DNA from: Candidatus Gastranaerophilales bacterium
GTDB taxonomy: Bacteria; Cyanobacteriota; Vampirovibrionia; Gastranaerophilales; Gastranaerophilaceae
NCBI GenBank assembly: GCA_944323425.1
Contig: CALUSL010000022.1
Location: 1-33,148 of the forward strand
Direction: 5' to 3'
DNA: 33,148 bases
This document shows, one piece after another, positions 7,575 through 15,913 of the stretch. A program made the position numbers and the translations under genes. The number at the start of each line of letters is the position of its first letter. The stretch's first letter is position 1. A model generated the notes under the pieces. It was not told the origin of the DNA. It did no database searches and saw nothing but the letters and a program-made list of their open reading frames with translations.

Positions 7575-9454
7575 TAATTGTCTCCAGTTCTTAGCTTATT
7601 TTTAATTTTTTCTCTTAGTTGCATTTGGTATTCAATTGCTTGCAGTTCATCGTCATTTACTTTTTTATACATTGAGCGTAAATGACTTTGTTCTTCTTTT
7701 AATTTATATGTATTAATAGTTTCGATATTCTCATTAATTACTGTTTTAAAATCCTTTTCTGACAAGCCTTTGAAACTGTCGGATAAATATATTAAATCTG
7801 TTATCAAATCTTTTATTTCATTATTATCAGCAAATGCTGTGTACAGGGTATCAATTAATTCTTTAACATTATTTACCGTAAGTGATAGTTTGTCAATTGT
7901 ATCTTTTACAATTATTAACTTTTCATTCGTATAGTGTATATTTTTTAAAATAGCATTTAATGATTGAATACTATAAATACTTTCATTTATTAAATATAGG
8001 GACAATAAATTTTTTTGCGCTTTTTCTGAAATATTTAAAGTTTTGTTAACAGAAGGAGCTGCAATAACTTGAGCTTTAGCCTGCTGCGGCAGAGATTTCC
8101 GTAATTCTTTTCTCAGTGAAGATTCGTCGATTTCCAATTTTGTTGATACAATTTTTACGTATTCATCTTTTATTATATTGTTATTAATTTCATCTAAATA
8201 GGGTATAACCTGTTTTACAATATTGCTCTTTTCTATCGGCGTCATATCAGGTGTTTTTTGTTTAAGAATTTTGTTAATTTGATAGTCCAGAAGAAGTGGC
8301 GCACTTTTTACATAGTTTTTGTACTCTTCTGCTCCATGCTCTTTTATAAATTCGTCAGGATCTTTTCCGTCCGGAGGTACAACTACCCTTATCTCGCAGG
8401 CGTATTTGTCATTATTCATTGATGTATAATTTTCATCGAATTGCTTAATGTTTCCGAGTCCGCTGAATGCGTCTTTAATGACCTGCGCTCCGCGTTCTGT
8501 TGCTTTCTGTCCTGCGGAATCAGTGTCAAAAGCAAGATAAATTCTTCTCGACGGGCTAAATCTTGAAATCAGTTTTACATGACTGTCTGTAAGTGCAGTA
8601 CCGCATGCTCCGACACAATTTTCCACGCCGTTTGTCTGCGCAGAAATTACATCAAAATATCCTTCCATAATAATTACCGCATCATCTTTTTTTATTGCTT
8701 CTTTTGCGTGGTAGAGCCCGTATAGTATATGACTTTTGTTGTAAGCAATAGTTTCTGAAGAATTTAAATATTTAGGGGTTTGTCCGTCTTCTATTGCGCG
8801 TGCACCGAATGCGACAACATTTCCTTTCTCATCAAAAATAGAAATCATAAGACGGTTTTTAAACCGGTCTATATACCCGTTGCTGCTTTCTCGTTTTATT
8901 ACCAGCCCGGCCTTTTCAAGAATGTCCATAGAAAAATCTTTTTTTAGCGCGTTTACAAGTGCTTCATAGCTGTTAGGCGCGAGACCGAGTTTATACCGGT
9001 TAATAACTGAGTCATCGAATCCTCTATTTTTAATATACTGATAGCCGTTAGATGTTTTATCGAGAAGTAAATTTCTCATATAAAAATCAGAAGCAGCCTT
9101 CATTGCTTCCAGTACTTGCTGTTTTATACCACGTGCTTCCTGAGCTTTTTGCATATTTGTGGGAAGCGGGATGCCGAAAATTTCTGCCTGTTCTTTTATA
9201 ACTTCCCCAAAGCTCTGATTGTTGATTTTCATAAGAAAGCTCAGAGCATCTCCGCCTTCGCCGCAACCAAAACACTTATAAATCTGTTTAGACGGATTTA
9301 CGCTGAAAGATGGAGTTTTTTCATTATGAAAAGGACAGAGTCCCCAGTAGTTTCCGCCGCTTTTTTTTAGAATAACATGTTTTGATACGACGTCTACTAT
9401 GTCCAGTTTATCTTTTATTTGGGATATTACATCCTGATATGATATTTCACTCAT
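7574..9454 (-). CDS. dnaG: DNA primase DnaG
   Basis: Synthesises RNA primers for replication at the fork with the DnaB helicase. The CHC2 zinc-binding domain has Cys40, His43, Cys61 and Cys64 ([25 protein letters not shown]). The catalytic core and TOPRIM domain include Glu264 in [10 protein letters not shown] and Asp310/Asp312 in FDTDSAG. The C-terminal 200 residues are Lys/Asn-rich and helical, as expected for the helicase-binding part. At 626 residues it has the normal length. There is no SD before the ATG; an extended -10, TGCTATACT (minus strand, 9473-9465), lies 10 nt upstream, within the gap after gmhA, suggesting an internal promoter with an almost absent leader. rpoD follows with a one-base overlap, as in the classic primase-sigma operon but without rpsU. 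Confidence 0.96.
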   Translation of the reverse strand: MSEISYQDVISQIKDKLDIVDVVSKHVILKKSGGNYWGLCPFHNEKTPSFSVNPSKQIYKCFGCGEGGDALSFLMKINNQSFGEVIKEQAEIFGIPLPTNMQKAQEARGIKQQVLEAMKAASDFYMRNLLLDKTSNGYQYIKNRGFDDSVINRYKLGLAPNSYEALVNALKKDFSMDILEKAGLVIKRESSNGYIDRFKNRLMISIFDEKGNVVAFGARAIEDGQTPKYLNSSETIAYNKSHILYGLYHAKEAIKKDDAVIIMEGYFDVISAQTNGVENCVGACGTALTDSHVKLISRFSPSRRIYLAFDTDSAGQKATERGAQVIKDAFSGLGNIKQFDENYTSMNNDKYACEIRVVVPPDGKDPDEFIKEHGAEEYKNYVKSAPLLLDYQINKILKQKTPDMTPIEKSNIVKQVIPYLDEINNNIIKDEYVKIVSTKLEIDESSLRKELRKSLPQQAKAQVIAAPSVNKTLNISEKAQKNLLSLYLINESIYSIQSLNAILKNIHYTNEKLIIVKDTIDKLSLTVNNVKELIDTLYTAFADNNEIKDLITDLIYLSDSFKGLSEKDFKTVINENIETINTYKLKEEQSHLRSMYKKVNDDELQAIEYQMQLREKIKNKLRTGDN

Positions 9455-9464
9455 TTCAAAAGAC

Positions 9465-9473
9465 AGTATAGCA
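9465..9473 (-). promoter_or_regulatory. Extended -10 promoter for dnaG-rpoD
   Basis: TGCTATACT on the minus strand combines the TGn extension with a 5/6 match to TATAAT. No good -35 is seen. The predicted start falls within a few nt of the SD-less dnaG ATG. Confidence 0.5.
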
Positions 9474-9484
9474 TAAATATGTTT

Positions 9485-10066
9485 TTAAGACTTTGCAAAT
9501 ATTTCTTTTTCAGCAATTGCACACAAAATATGTCCTATCATTATATGTGATTCCTGGATTTTCGGGGTTTCTTTCGACGGTACTTTTATGCAGATGTTTG
9601 CTCTTTCTTGGGCATGTGAATTTTTTGCTCCGGTCATTACTATACTTGTTAATCCCTTTTTTTTAGCAGATTCAAGAGCTTTTATAATATTTGGGGAATT
9701 TCCGGAGGTTGTTATCGCAATAAAAATATCTCCTTCCCTGCCCAGTGCTTCAATTTGTCTTGAAAAAATATTTATAAAACCGTAATCATTTCCAGCTGCA
9801 GTGAGTACTGAAGTATCAACGGTCAGAGCTACCGCCGGGAGAGCTTCTCTTTCAAAATAAAATCTACAGACGAACTCTGCCGCAATGTGCTGCGCGTCTG
9901 CTGCGCTGCCGCCATTTCCCGCAATAAGTATTTTGTGTCCGTTTTTAATTGCGGCAGCTATTGTATCTCCTGCATTTTTTATTTTTTCAACAAGCGCATC
10001 ATTGTTCATGATGCGCTGTTTTGTTTCTATTGAATCAGATATGTATTCTTTAATAAAGTGTTTCAT
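9485..10066 (-). CDS. gmhA: Sedoheptulose 7-phosphate isomerase GmhA
   Basis: Converts sedoheptulose 7-phosphate to D-glycero-D-manno-heptose 7-phosphate, the first step to ADP- or GDP-heptose for lipopolysaccharide core or glycans. The 193-residue SIS-domain protein has GNGGSAADAQHIAAEF with His60 and Glu64, ITTSGNSPNI (phosphate binding), and QESHIMIGH with Gln171 and His179; these match the zinc/catalytic residues known in the family. ATG 10066 was chosen because the homologous N-terminus begins there; a longer in-frame reading to 10135 would run into the skp-like gene. No SD is visible. It starts 13 nt after the skp-like stop and lies upstream of dnaG. Confidence 0.93.
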   Translation of the reverse strand: MKHFIKEYISDSIETKQRIMNNDALVEKIKNAGDTIAAAIKNGHKILIAGNGGSAADAQHIAAEFVCRFYFEREALPAVALTVDTSVLTAAGNDYGFINIFSRQIEALGREGDIFIAITTSGNSPNIIKALESAKKKGLTSIVMTGAKNSHAQERANICIKVPSKETPKIQESHIMIGHILCAIAEKEIFAKS

Positions 10067-10079
10067 GTTTTTTAAATTT

Positions 10080-10520
10080 TTACTTTTTAGAGTTGAGTAC
10101 TTTGATAACCTGATCTGAAATATCAGTAGCACCATAGAAAGCAGCAGTGCTGGGCATAATCAAATCATAATTTCCTGATTTTCCGACAGATTGAATCGCT
10201 GCTTTTACGTCGACTTCGAGTCCTTTAAGTGCTTCGAGTTTAGCTTTCTGGATAGCTTCCATTTTTGTTTGTAATTCTTTACCGTATTTGTCCTCGAGTG
10301 TTTTTCTTTCAGCGTCTGTTTTTGCTGAAACTACCTTTTTCTGCGCATCTAACATGTAAACACGAATATCAGCTTCCTGTTTTTGGAAGTTTGCATTCAA
10401 AGACTGTGTTTTGCTGTATCCGTTGAGAATTTTGTCAACATCAACTGAAGCATATTTCCCCGCAGCAAATGCCGGTGTCGCAAGAAGCATCATTGTTAAT
10501 AAAAGAACGATTTTTTTCAT
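10080..10520 (-). CDS. OmpH/Skp-family periplasmic chaperone
   Basis: The 146-residue protein has a signal peptide (MKKIVLLLTMMLLATPAFA, cleaved at about 19/20). The mature chain begins with the strand KYASVDVDKIL, continues as a Lys/Glu/Ala-rich helical hairpin (about 40-115) and ends in a conserved-looking C-terminal strand region (NYDLIMPSTAAFYGATDIS). This is the layout of Skp/OmpH, which keeps unfolded outer-membrane proteins soluble in the periplasm. A GAGAG site lies about 8 nt before the ATG. It heads the unit skp-gmhA-dnaG-rpoD, mixing envelope and replication/transcription functions. Confidence 0.85.
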   Translation of the reverse strand: MKKIVLLLTMMLLATPAFAAGKYASVDVDKILNGYSKTQSLNANFQKQEADIRVYMLDAQKKVVSAKTDAERKTLEDKYGKELQTKMEAIQKAKLEALKGLEVDVKAAIQSVGKSGNYDLIMPSTAAFYGATDISDQVIKVLNSKK

Positions 10521-10601
10521 GTTTTATACTCTCTTTCTTGTGTTGTCTCGATTAGAATATCATATTTGATTTAATTAGTAAATATTTTAACATTTATAGA
10601 T

Positions 10602-10630
10602 AAAAAAGGAAGCTTTGTAAGCTCCCTTTT
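10602..10630 (-). terminator. Terminator of the 10651-12766 operon
   Basis: On the minus strand AAAAGGGAGCTT pairs with AAGCTTCCTTTT (one G-T pair) around ACA, and the stem runs into six T. It separates the Lys/Glu-rich gene from skp. Confidence 0.85.
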
Positions 10631-10650
10631 CCTGTATTGAGAATTGATTC

Positions 10651-10995
10651 TTAGAACTTAAAAGAATCTTTCAAATTCTGAATGCTTTTTTTGCGGGCTT
10701 CCTGTCTTTTTTTAGCTTCTTCCTGCTGTTTTTTGATTGCAGCTTCTCTTGCTTCCTGTCTTTTTTTAATTTCTTGCTGCTGTTTTTTTCTAGCTTCTTC
10801 TCTTTGTTTTTGTGCTTCTTTTAATTTAGCTTTGTTTTCTTCATTCTTTTTAGTTATTGAGTCAATTTTGTTCAGAACTTTTTCTTCACGTGCCTGTCTT
10901 TTTTTTGCATATTCTTCGTAGGTTGTAACTGCATAGGACATTGTAGCCGAGAGAATGAATGCTGATGCAATCAATAATGCTGAAAGTTTTTTCAT
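10651..10995 (-). CDS. Exported Lys/Glu/Gln-rich single-helix protein
   Basis: The 114-residue protein has a signal peptide (1-22, ending SATMSYA). Nearly all the rest is charged helix: residues 30-107 are built from imperfect repeats of the type KKRQEARE/KKQQEEA, with no Cys, Pro or Trp. Such i/i+4 Lys-Glu patterns form a stable single alpha-helix or coiled coil. AAGGAG at 11007-11002 sits 6 nt before the ATG. It follows the response-regulator gene by 24 nt and precedes a strong terminator, so it is the last gene of that unit. It could be a periplasmic spacer or cell-wall-associated protein; no function is known to me. Confidence 0.78.
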   Translation of the reverse strand: MKKLSALLIASAFILSATMSYAVTTYEEYAKKRQAREEKVLNKIDSITKKNEENKAKLKEAQKQREEARKKQQQEIKKRQEAREAAIKKQQEEAKKRQEARKKSIQNLKDSFKF

Positions 10996-11019
10996 GTTTT
11001 TCTCCTTCTGTCTTCTAAT

Positions 11020-11745
11020 TTATTTTAGAGCACCGGTTTTGTCTTTGCCGTTTGGCAAAAGTCTGTATCCGCCGCCGTAAATGGTCTCAATATATTCTTT
11101 GTTGTTTGATATTTTTTTTATTTTTGTCCTGAGATGTCTGATGTGCACTCTTATTGTTTCAACGTCATCATTCGGTGCGTACCCCCAGATGTCCTGAAGG
11201 AATTTTGATGATGGTACCATATTTTCATGGTTTTGTACAAGCAAATTTAGTATATCATATTCTATCGGTGTCAGCTTTGCTGTTTTATCACAAATTTTAA
11301 CTGAGTAAGTTTCAGGAATAAGAGTAATATCACCCACTGTTAAAATTTCTTTTGTGGCAAGAGATTCGGGAATAGAGTTGTTCCTTTTTAAAAGAGCCCG
11401 TACTCTGACTCTCAATTCGTCCATTTCAAAGGGTTTTACAAGATAATCATCAACCCCTAAATCAAACCCCTTTACCTTATCTTCAATCATCCCCAGGGCT
11501 GTAAGCATGAGAATCGGAGTATTTTTTGTTTCTTCATTTTCTCTGATTCTTTTTGCGACAGTGTATCCGTCTACTTCAGGCATCATTACATCAAGAACAA
11601 CCAGATCAGGAAGCTCTTGTTTTGCCAGTGCAAATCCTTTAATTCCGTCGGGCGCTGTTATAACCTCGTATCCGCAGAGTTCAAGATTTATTTTTATCAA
11701 TTCATTAATTGCTGTATCGTCGTCTATAACCAGTATTTTACTCAT
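11020..11745 (-). CDS. OmpR/PhoB-family response regulator
   Basis: The 241-residue two-domain regulator has a receiver domain (1-120) with acidic pocket Asp8-Asp10, phospho-acceptor Asp52 in VVLDVMMPEVDG, Thr82 and Lys104 (YLVKPF). A winged-helix DNA-binding domain (about 140-235) carries ETIRVHIRHLRTKI and the final hairpin YIETIYGGGYRL. No histidine kinase is adjacent. The ATG lies inside the last codons of the HtrA-like gene (8-nt overlap), so the two are translationally coupled. It resembles the cyanobacterial RpaA/RpaB type in general, but that assignment needs a tree. Confidence 0.93.
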   Translation of the reverse strand: MSKILVIDDDTAINELIKINLELCGYEVITAPDGIKGFALAKQELPDLVVLDVMMPEVDGYTVAKRIRENEETKNTPILMLTALGMIEDKVKGFDLGVDDYLVKPFEMDELRVRVRALLKRNNSIPESLATKEILTVGDITLIPETYSVKICDKTAKLTPIEYDILNLLVQNHENMVPSSKFLQDIWGYAPNDDVETIRVHIRHLRTKIKKISNNKEYIETIYGGGYRLLPNGKDKTGALK

Positions 11746-12766
11746 ATTTTACTCCAAGTTTTACAGGAATCGTTATCATTTCCTGTATGCCGTTTCTGAT
11801 GAGTCTGAGATTTATTATATCTTCAATGAATTTGCTGTTTATGTAATAAAACAACTCTTTTTCACTGTCAAATGTCAGTCCGTCTATTGAAACAATAATG
11901 TCTCCCTGTAGTCCGAAGCTGTATCCATTTTTAGAAAGACCTATGCCTTTTCTGAGCCCTGCATTATTTGCAGGTGAGTTGTTTTTTATTTTTTCTATTA
12001 CATAGCAGGTATCATTTGGCAGATTTAGTTTTTCTATCATGAATTTTTTAGTCAGTTGCGTGATTTTTGTTATACCAGAAAATGGTTCTCTTTTTCTTCC
12101 GTACAATTTTAATTCATTTGCGGATTTTATCATGGTATTCACCGGTACGATATAAGCAATGTTTTCGTATGCTTTGTTTTTTTCTCCAAAGTATACGGTC
12201 ATGCCTATTAAGTCACCTTTTTCGTTAAAAGCAGGTGCACCGGTGTTTTCATACTTCACGCCGCCGTCCGTTTTTAGCATACCGAAATAATACTCTTCCT
12301 TATCTATTGTGACCCTTTCATTCGTCTCTATTATGTTAACGAAATTTTGAGTATTATTGTTCATTTTTTCTGAAAACAGTCGGATTTTAGCGCCTTTAGA
12401 GGGTGTTTGTATTTCTTTTAGCGGCATGATATTTATTTTTTTTCCGTAAAATGCAGGTATTCTAAGAAGCGCAAGGTTGTTGTATTTGTCTATGCCGATA
12501 AGCTTCGCATTGAATCTTCCGCCGGATGTTGTTTTTATTTTAATGTCCTGTGTCCCCTCAACAGTTTCTGCGGGAGTAATAACATATCCTCCGTTCATAA
12601 TGAGCATGCCAAGGGATGTGAGCTCGCAGTCCGTTTCGACTCTAACAAGGTACGGTGCAGAATTTGTATTTCTTGTTTGTGTTTTTTTTTCTGCAGCAAA
12701 CGTTCCGGAAGCAAAGGTAAGTGTTATTGTAAAAAAAGTTAACAATAAAATTATTGTTCTTTTCAT
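11738..12766 (-). CDS. HtrA-like exported PDZ protein, catalytic triad lost
   Basis: The 342-residue product has a signal peptide (about 1-24), a trypsin-like region (40-215) and a C-terminal PDZ domain (about 240-337; NNSPANNAGLRKG, GDIIVSIDGLTF). The fold landmarks of HtrA/DegP are present but the catalytic residues are not. GYVITPAETVEG has Glu67 where the His should be, YNNLALLRI has Asn97 in place of the Asp, and ENTGAP has Thr175 in place of the Ser of GNSGGP. It should therefore bind but not cut, as a periplasmic pseudoprotease or sensor. A weak site, AAGGGG, precedes the ATG. It is coupled to the response regulator downstream. Confidence 0.85.
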   Translation of the reverse strand: MKRTIILLLTFFTITLTFASGTFAAEKKTQTRNTNSAPYLVRVETDCELTSLGMLIMNGGYVITPAETVEGTQDIKIKTTSGGRFNAKLIGIDKYNNLALLRIPAFYGKKINIMPLKEIQTPSKGAKIRLFSEKMNNNTQNFVNIIETNERVTIDKEEYYFGMLKTDGGVKYENTGAPAFNEKGDLIGMTVYFGEKNKAYENIAYIVPVNTMIKSANELKLYGRKREPFSGITKITQLTKKFMIEKLNLPNDTCYVIEKIKNNSPANNAGLRKGIGLSKNGYSFGLQGDIIVSIDGLTFDSEKELFYYINSKFIEDIINLRLIRNGIQEMITIPVKLGVKYE

Positions 12767-12953
12767 TATAAACCCCTTTATTTGTGTACTTGTATAATAA
12801 ACAAAAAATTAAAAATAAGCTATAATATTTTGAAAAAAATAAAAATTTTTAGCAATAATTCTTTTTTTTTATTTTTATAGTATTATGTTTTTGATTGTAA
12901 AAACTACACCGATAACATAAGGTGAAGTGCAAGTTAGAAAAGGAGAAAACAAA

Positions 12954-13400
12954 TTGGCAAAATCAATGACTTTTGAAAATCCCGTTACGGCATCTAAACC
13001 CAAATATCTGGGACAGCATGTTTTAGCTGAGTTTTTTGAATGTGATCCGAATATTTTGAATAATTCAGAAAAAATAGAAAAACTGATGATTGATGCAGCG
13101 CTTGAGTGTGGTGCTACTATCGTTCAGAAATGTTTCCATATGTTTAGTCCGCATGGTGTGAGCGGTGTTGTAATTATTGCAGAAAGTCATCTTGCTATAC
13201 ATACTTGGCCTGAGCTCGGTTATGCTGCTGTTGATTTGTTTACATGCGGTGAAAAATGTGACCCGAAAGTTGCTTATGAATTTTTGAAAAAGGCTTTTTA
13301 TTCTAACAAAGCATCTTTCTCTGAACTAAAAAGAGGCAGAGTTGATAATATTACAGCTAAGGTTGAAGAAATTCCTTTTCAAATGGTTGAACAGTTCTAA
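12954..13400 (+). CDS. speD: S-adenosylmethionine decarboxylase proenzyme
   Basis: Makes decarboxylated SAM for spermidine synthesis. The proenzyme cleaves itself at Glu-Ser within AESHLAIHTWPE, and Ser78 becomes the pyruvoyl cofactor. The His of ESH and the cysteine-bearing segment DLFTCGEKCDP are also present. I chose TTG 12954 (148 residues, MAKSMTFENP) because AAGGAG at 12940-12945 lies 8 nt upstream. The longer GTG reading from 12927 would translate through that ribosome site. No speE or other polyamine gene is adjacent. It stands alone between a divergent promoter region and a bidirectional terminator. Confidence 0.94.
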   Translation: MAKSMTFENPVTASKPKYLGQHVLAEFFECDPNILNNSEKIEKLMIDAALECGATIVQKCFHMFSPHGVSGVVIIAESHLAIHTWPELGYAAVDLFTCGEKCDPKVAYEFLKKAFYSNKASFSELKRGRVDNITAKVEEIPFQMVEQF

Positions 13401-13425
13401 GAACTTAATATAAAAATTATAACAA

Positions 13426-13464
13426 GAAAGGCACTTTTTAAAAATTTTTAAAAGTGCCTTTTCT
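13426..13464. terminator. Bidirectional terminator between speD and the pilin-like gene
   Basis: AAAGGCACTTTT pairs with AAAAGTGCCTTT around an A/T-rich centre, with short T runs on both strands, between convergent genes. Confidence 0.85.
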
Positions 13465-13492
13465 GTATTAGTTAGTATTTTTTGATTTCTGA

Positions 13493-14164
13493 TTAGTACC
13501 AGTCAATTTTGTTTTCTCTCAGCATTCTGGCTGAACAGCCCCAGCCGGTAGAAGAATCTTCTGTGCAATCATTATCGTTCGTATCTTCTCCGCCGCCGCA
13601 AGGATATACTCCGTCAGCTCTAACCTGGAAGCATACAAGGTCAACACCGACTGTATTAGGTTCATCTGAACCATTCGTATCAACTCGAAAAACACCGCAA
13701 GCATCTTTTACGTAGTTGCCCTCAGAACCGCTGCATTTTTTTGTCTGTCTGCTGTATGTTCCGACTTTGTCATATATCCATACCATACCATCTGCAGTTG
13801 CAAAAGTGTATGAACTACCTTGATTGTAGTTTGTCCCACCGCTGCCGTTCAAAAAATATGTTTCATAGTCATCTTTAAAACATCCGCCTGCTTTTTTACA
13901 GTCTTCAACTGTATTCATTTTTTTTACATACATTTCTGCAATTGTGCTGTCATCAGCCCAACGCCAGAATTGTAGCGGACCGTTTTCAGTTTCAAGTAAG
14001 GTTGTTGTTTGAGCTATAGTTGCATATGCTTTTTGTGCGCCTGTCAAAAATTCTTTTGAATCAGTGCTTCTTTTAAGCGCAGGAATCGTCAGCGCAGCGA
14101 TTATTCCTATAATCGTCATTGACAGCAATACTTCTGACAATGTAAATGCTAATATCTTTTTCAA
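13493..14164 (-). CDS. Type IV pilin-like / pseudopilin protein
   Basis: The 223-residue protein begins with a prepilin signal: MKKILA, then FTLSEVLLSMTIIGIIAALTIP, with predicted cleavage after Ala6 and Glu at position +5. The hydrophobic helix (7-29) would anchor and polymerise the subunit. The globular part holds eight cysteines (for example CKKAGGC, DACGVF, GWGCSAR), presumably in disulfides, and an acidic DTNDND stretch that might bind Ca2+. The start is TTG 14164, supported by AGAAGG 5 nt upstream. It is the last gene of the wecG-ftsEX unit. No assembly ATPase or prepilin peptidase gene lies nearby. Confidence 0.88.
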   Translation of the reverse strand: MKKILAFTLSEVLLSMTIIGIIAALTIPALKRSTDSKEFLTGAQKAYATIAQTTTLLETENGPLQFWRWADDSTIAEMYVKKMNTVEDCKKAGGCFKDDYETYFLNGSGGTNYNQGSSYTFATADGMVWIYDKVGTYSRQTKKCSGSEGNYVKDACGVFRVDTNGSDEPNTVGVDLVCFQVRADGVYPCGGGEDTNDNDCTEDSSTGWGCSARMLRENKIDWY

Positions 14165-14197
14165 ATCAGCCTTCTTTCTCTATAATACTAATTATAA

Positions 14198-15001
14198 TTA
14201 TGCTTTTAGTGACATGAATAATGCATTGGTCTTTTCTTCAATAACTTCTCTGTAGCTATTGAGTGTATCCATTGAAACTCCAAAATTTTCAAGTATTTCA
14301 GGATCAATTTCCGGAAGTTCCGGAGATTCCTGAGCCAGCTGATCACCAATATGGGTCAGGCAGCTGACTTTAGGCATCGAAGATGCCAGCGGGTCATGGT
14401 GATATTTTATACAGTTGGCAAGAAGAACCGAAAGTTTCCATTTCTTTGCAAGTTGAAAACCGATATCAGCATGGTTAGTACCGAAAGCTTCTTCTTCAGC
14501 CTCTATAATATCCATACCATTTGCAACATCCAGTTTTACTTTCTGGTATGTCATTGTATCGAATATGTTGAGTATAATTTTGCCTATATCATGCAAAAAA
14601 CCGATAGTAAATGCGTCACCGGCATCAGCCGAATCCGTTTCACTTGCAAGATATTCGCATGCAACTCCGGCTTTCAGTGAGTGTTTCCACATATCTCTGC
14701 CGCCCTGTGATGTAAGCATTGGTTTCATTGCAACAGCAATAATGATATTTCTTGTCTGGTTCATTCCGAGAAGCGCCAGAGCCTTGTTTATAGAAGTAAT
14801 TTCCTGCGCAAATCCGTAATATGCGGAATTAACCAGTTTCAATACCTGAGATGTAAGCGCCTGATCGTAAGCCATTATCTCAGAAAGTTCTTTTGTTCCG
14901 GATTGATCATTCTTAATGATACCGAGTGCTTTTACGATGACAGTCGGCATAGCCGGAATGTCTTTCATTGTTTCGATTAGTTCTAATGCGTTTTGTGCCA
15001 T
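14198..15001 (-). CDS. HDOD-domain protein
   Basis: The 267-residue protein is mostly one HDOD domain (about 10-210), the helical relative of HD phosphohydrolases found in bacterial signalling. It starts with the typical IPAMPTVIVKAL, followed by VLKLVNSAYYGF and ALALLGMNQTRNII. An HD pair is retained at His137-Asp138 (GFLHDIGKIIL), along with NHADIG and KYHHDP, so metal binding is possible, unlike in many HDOD proteins. No output domain is attached. It starts only 3 nt after the ftsX stop with a weak AGG site. Its position between ftsX and a pilin gene suggests a link to envelope or motility signalling, but this is inference. Confidence 0.9.
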   Translation of the reverse strand: MAQNALELIETMKDIPAMPTVIVKALGIIKNDQSGTKELSEIMAYDQALTSQVLKLVNSAYYGFAQEITSINKALALLGMNQTRNIIIAVAMKPMLTSQGGRDMWKHSLKAGVACEYLASETDSADAGDAFTIGFLHDIGKIILNIFDTMTYQKVKLDVANGMDIIEAEEEAFGTNHADIGFQLAKKWKLSVLLANCIKYHHDPLASSMPKVSCLTHIGDQLAQESPELPEIDPEILENFGVSMDTLNSYREVIEEKTNALFMSLKA

Positions 15002-15004
15002 AAT

Positions 15005-15913
15005 TTATACCTGTAAATGTTTCTTGATTGATAAAAAGCTGCCGCCTGCTCCAAAACCTACTGCCAGAATGAACATAGCAAGAATAACTACATTGTTGGC
15101 AAGTATAGGCGCCGGAACAACGAAAAATTCGTGGACTTTGAGAAGTCCGTTATTGACCGTATTCATGGGAAGAAGAGCAATAAGAGCACCCATAAAACCG
15201 TATATTGCACCCTGCAATATAAGCGGTATTTTTATGTACCAGTTACTCACGCCCATAAGCCTCATAATTTCTATCTCTTCTTTTCGTGATTGTATAACCA
15301 ATTGTATTGTATTATTAATTATCGTAATTGTCAAAATTGCAACCAGTACAACGACTACAAGCGTCACAGTATGAACTACATTGTTAAACATCTGCATTTT
15401 TTTCGCGATATCCTGTGCATAGTTCATGTCCTCAACGTCTTCATATTTTTTAATCTGTGTAAATACATTGTCGATGTTTTCAGGTTTATCTACTTTTACG
15501 TGCAGAGTATCCGGCAGCGGGTTTTCAAAATCAGGAACATCTATTTCTCTTTTCAAATCATTCCATGATTTTTCTTTAGGTATGATTTTAACTCTTTCGA
15601 CGTGCTCTATTGTTTTAATTTTGTCTGCTATCTGATCGGTTTTTGCTGTGTCCTTAAGATAAACAGAGATTTCAAGAACGTTTCCAAGTTCTGTAACAAA
15701 GGAGTTCAGAGACATTGTCGTTCTGAAAAGAGCACCGAAGATTGTTAAAATTGCTGCCATAGTAGTCACAATGGCGAGATTTATCCAGCCAGTCCTTTTT
15801 ATTCCGTTGACTGTTTCAAGTCCTATTCTGTATATTATCCTTAGCTCTCTAAGCCAATCTTTTGGTATATGTGATTTTACCTGTTTTTTTATTCTGCTTT
15901 TTGTATCACTCAT
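15005..15913 (-). CDS. ftsX: Cell division protein FtsX
   Basis: Membrane partner of FtsE; together they transmit ATP hydrolysis to cell-wall hydrolases outside the membrane at the division site. The 302 residues contain a first span at about 44-64, an extracytoplasmic domain (70-175; EISVYLKDTAK, ERVKIIPKEKSW) and three more spans (about 178-205, 232-255, 273-297), the standard four-TM FtsX layout. The RKEEIEIMRLMGVSNWYIKIP coupling loop contacts FtsE. Its start overlaps the ftsE stop by 8 nt. Confidence 0.95.
   Translation of the reverse strand: MSDTKSRIKKQVKSHIPKDWLRELRIIYRIGLETVNGIKRTGWINLAIVTTMAAILTIFGALFRTTMSLNSFVTELGNVLEISVYLKDTAKTDQIADKIKTIEHVERVKIIPKEKSWNDLKREIDVPDFENPLPDTLHVKVDKPENIDNVFTQIKKYEDVEDMNYAQDIAKKMQMFNNVVHTVTLVVVVLVAILTITIINNTIQLVIQSRKEEIEIMRLMGVSNWYIKIPLILQGAIYGFMGALIALLPMNTVNNGLLKVHEFFVVPAPILANNVVILAMFILAVGFGAGGSFLSIKKHLQV

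Noticed and set aside
9116-9370. Plus-strand frame opposite dnaG, and similar antisense frames over rpoD, dnaJ, uvrB and rel/spoT
   Set aside because: Antisense shadows of clearly conserved genes; no SD and no family resemblance.
10067-10135. Upstream extension of gmhA
   Set aside because: It lies inside the skp-like coding sequence and family alignment begins at MKHFIKEYIS.
11797-11890. Antisense ORFs opposite the response regulator and pseudoprotease
   Set aside because: Hydrophobic low-complexity shadows of coding sequence on the other strand.
12927-12953. GTG start for speD
   Set aside because: It translates through the AAGGAG site that serves TTG 12954.
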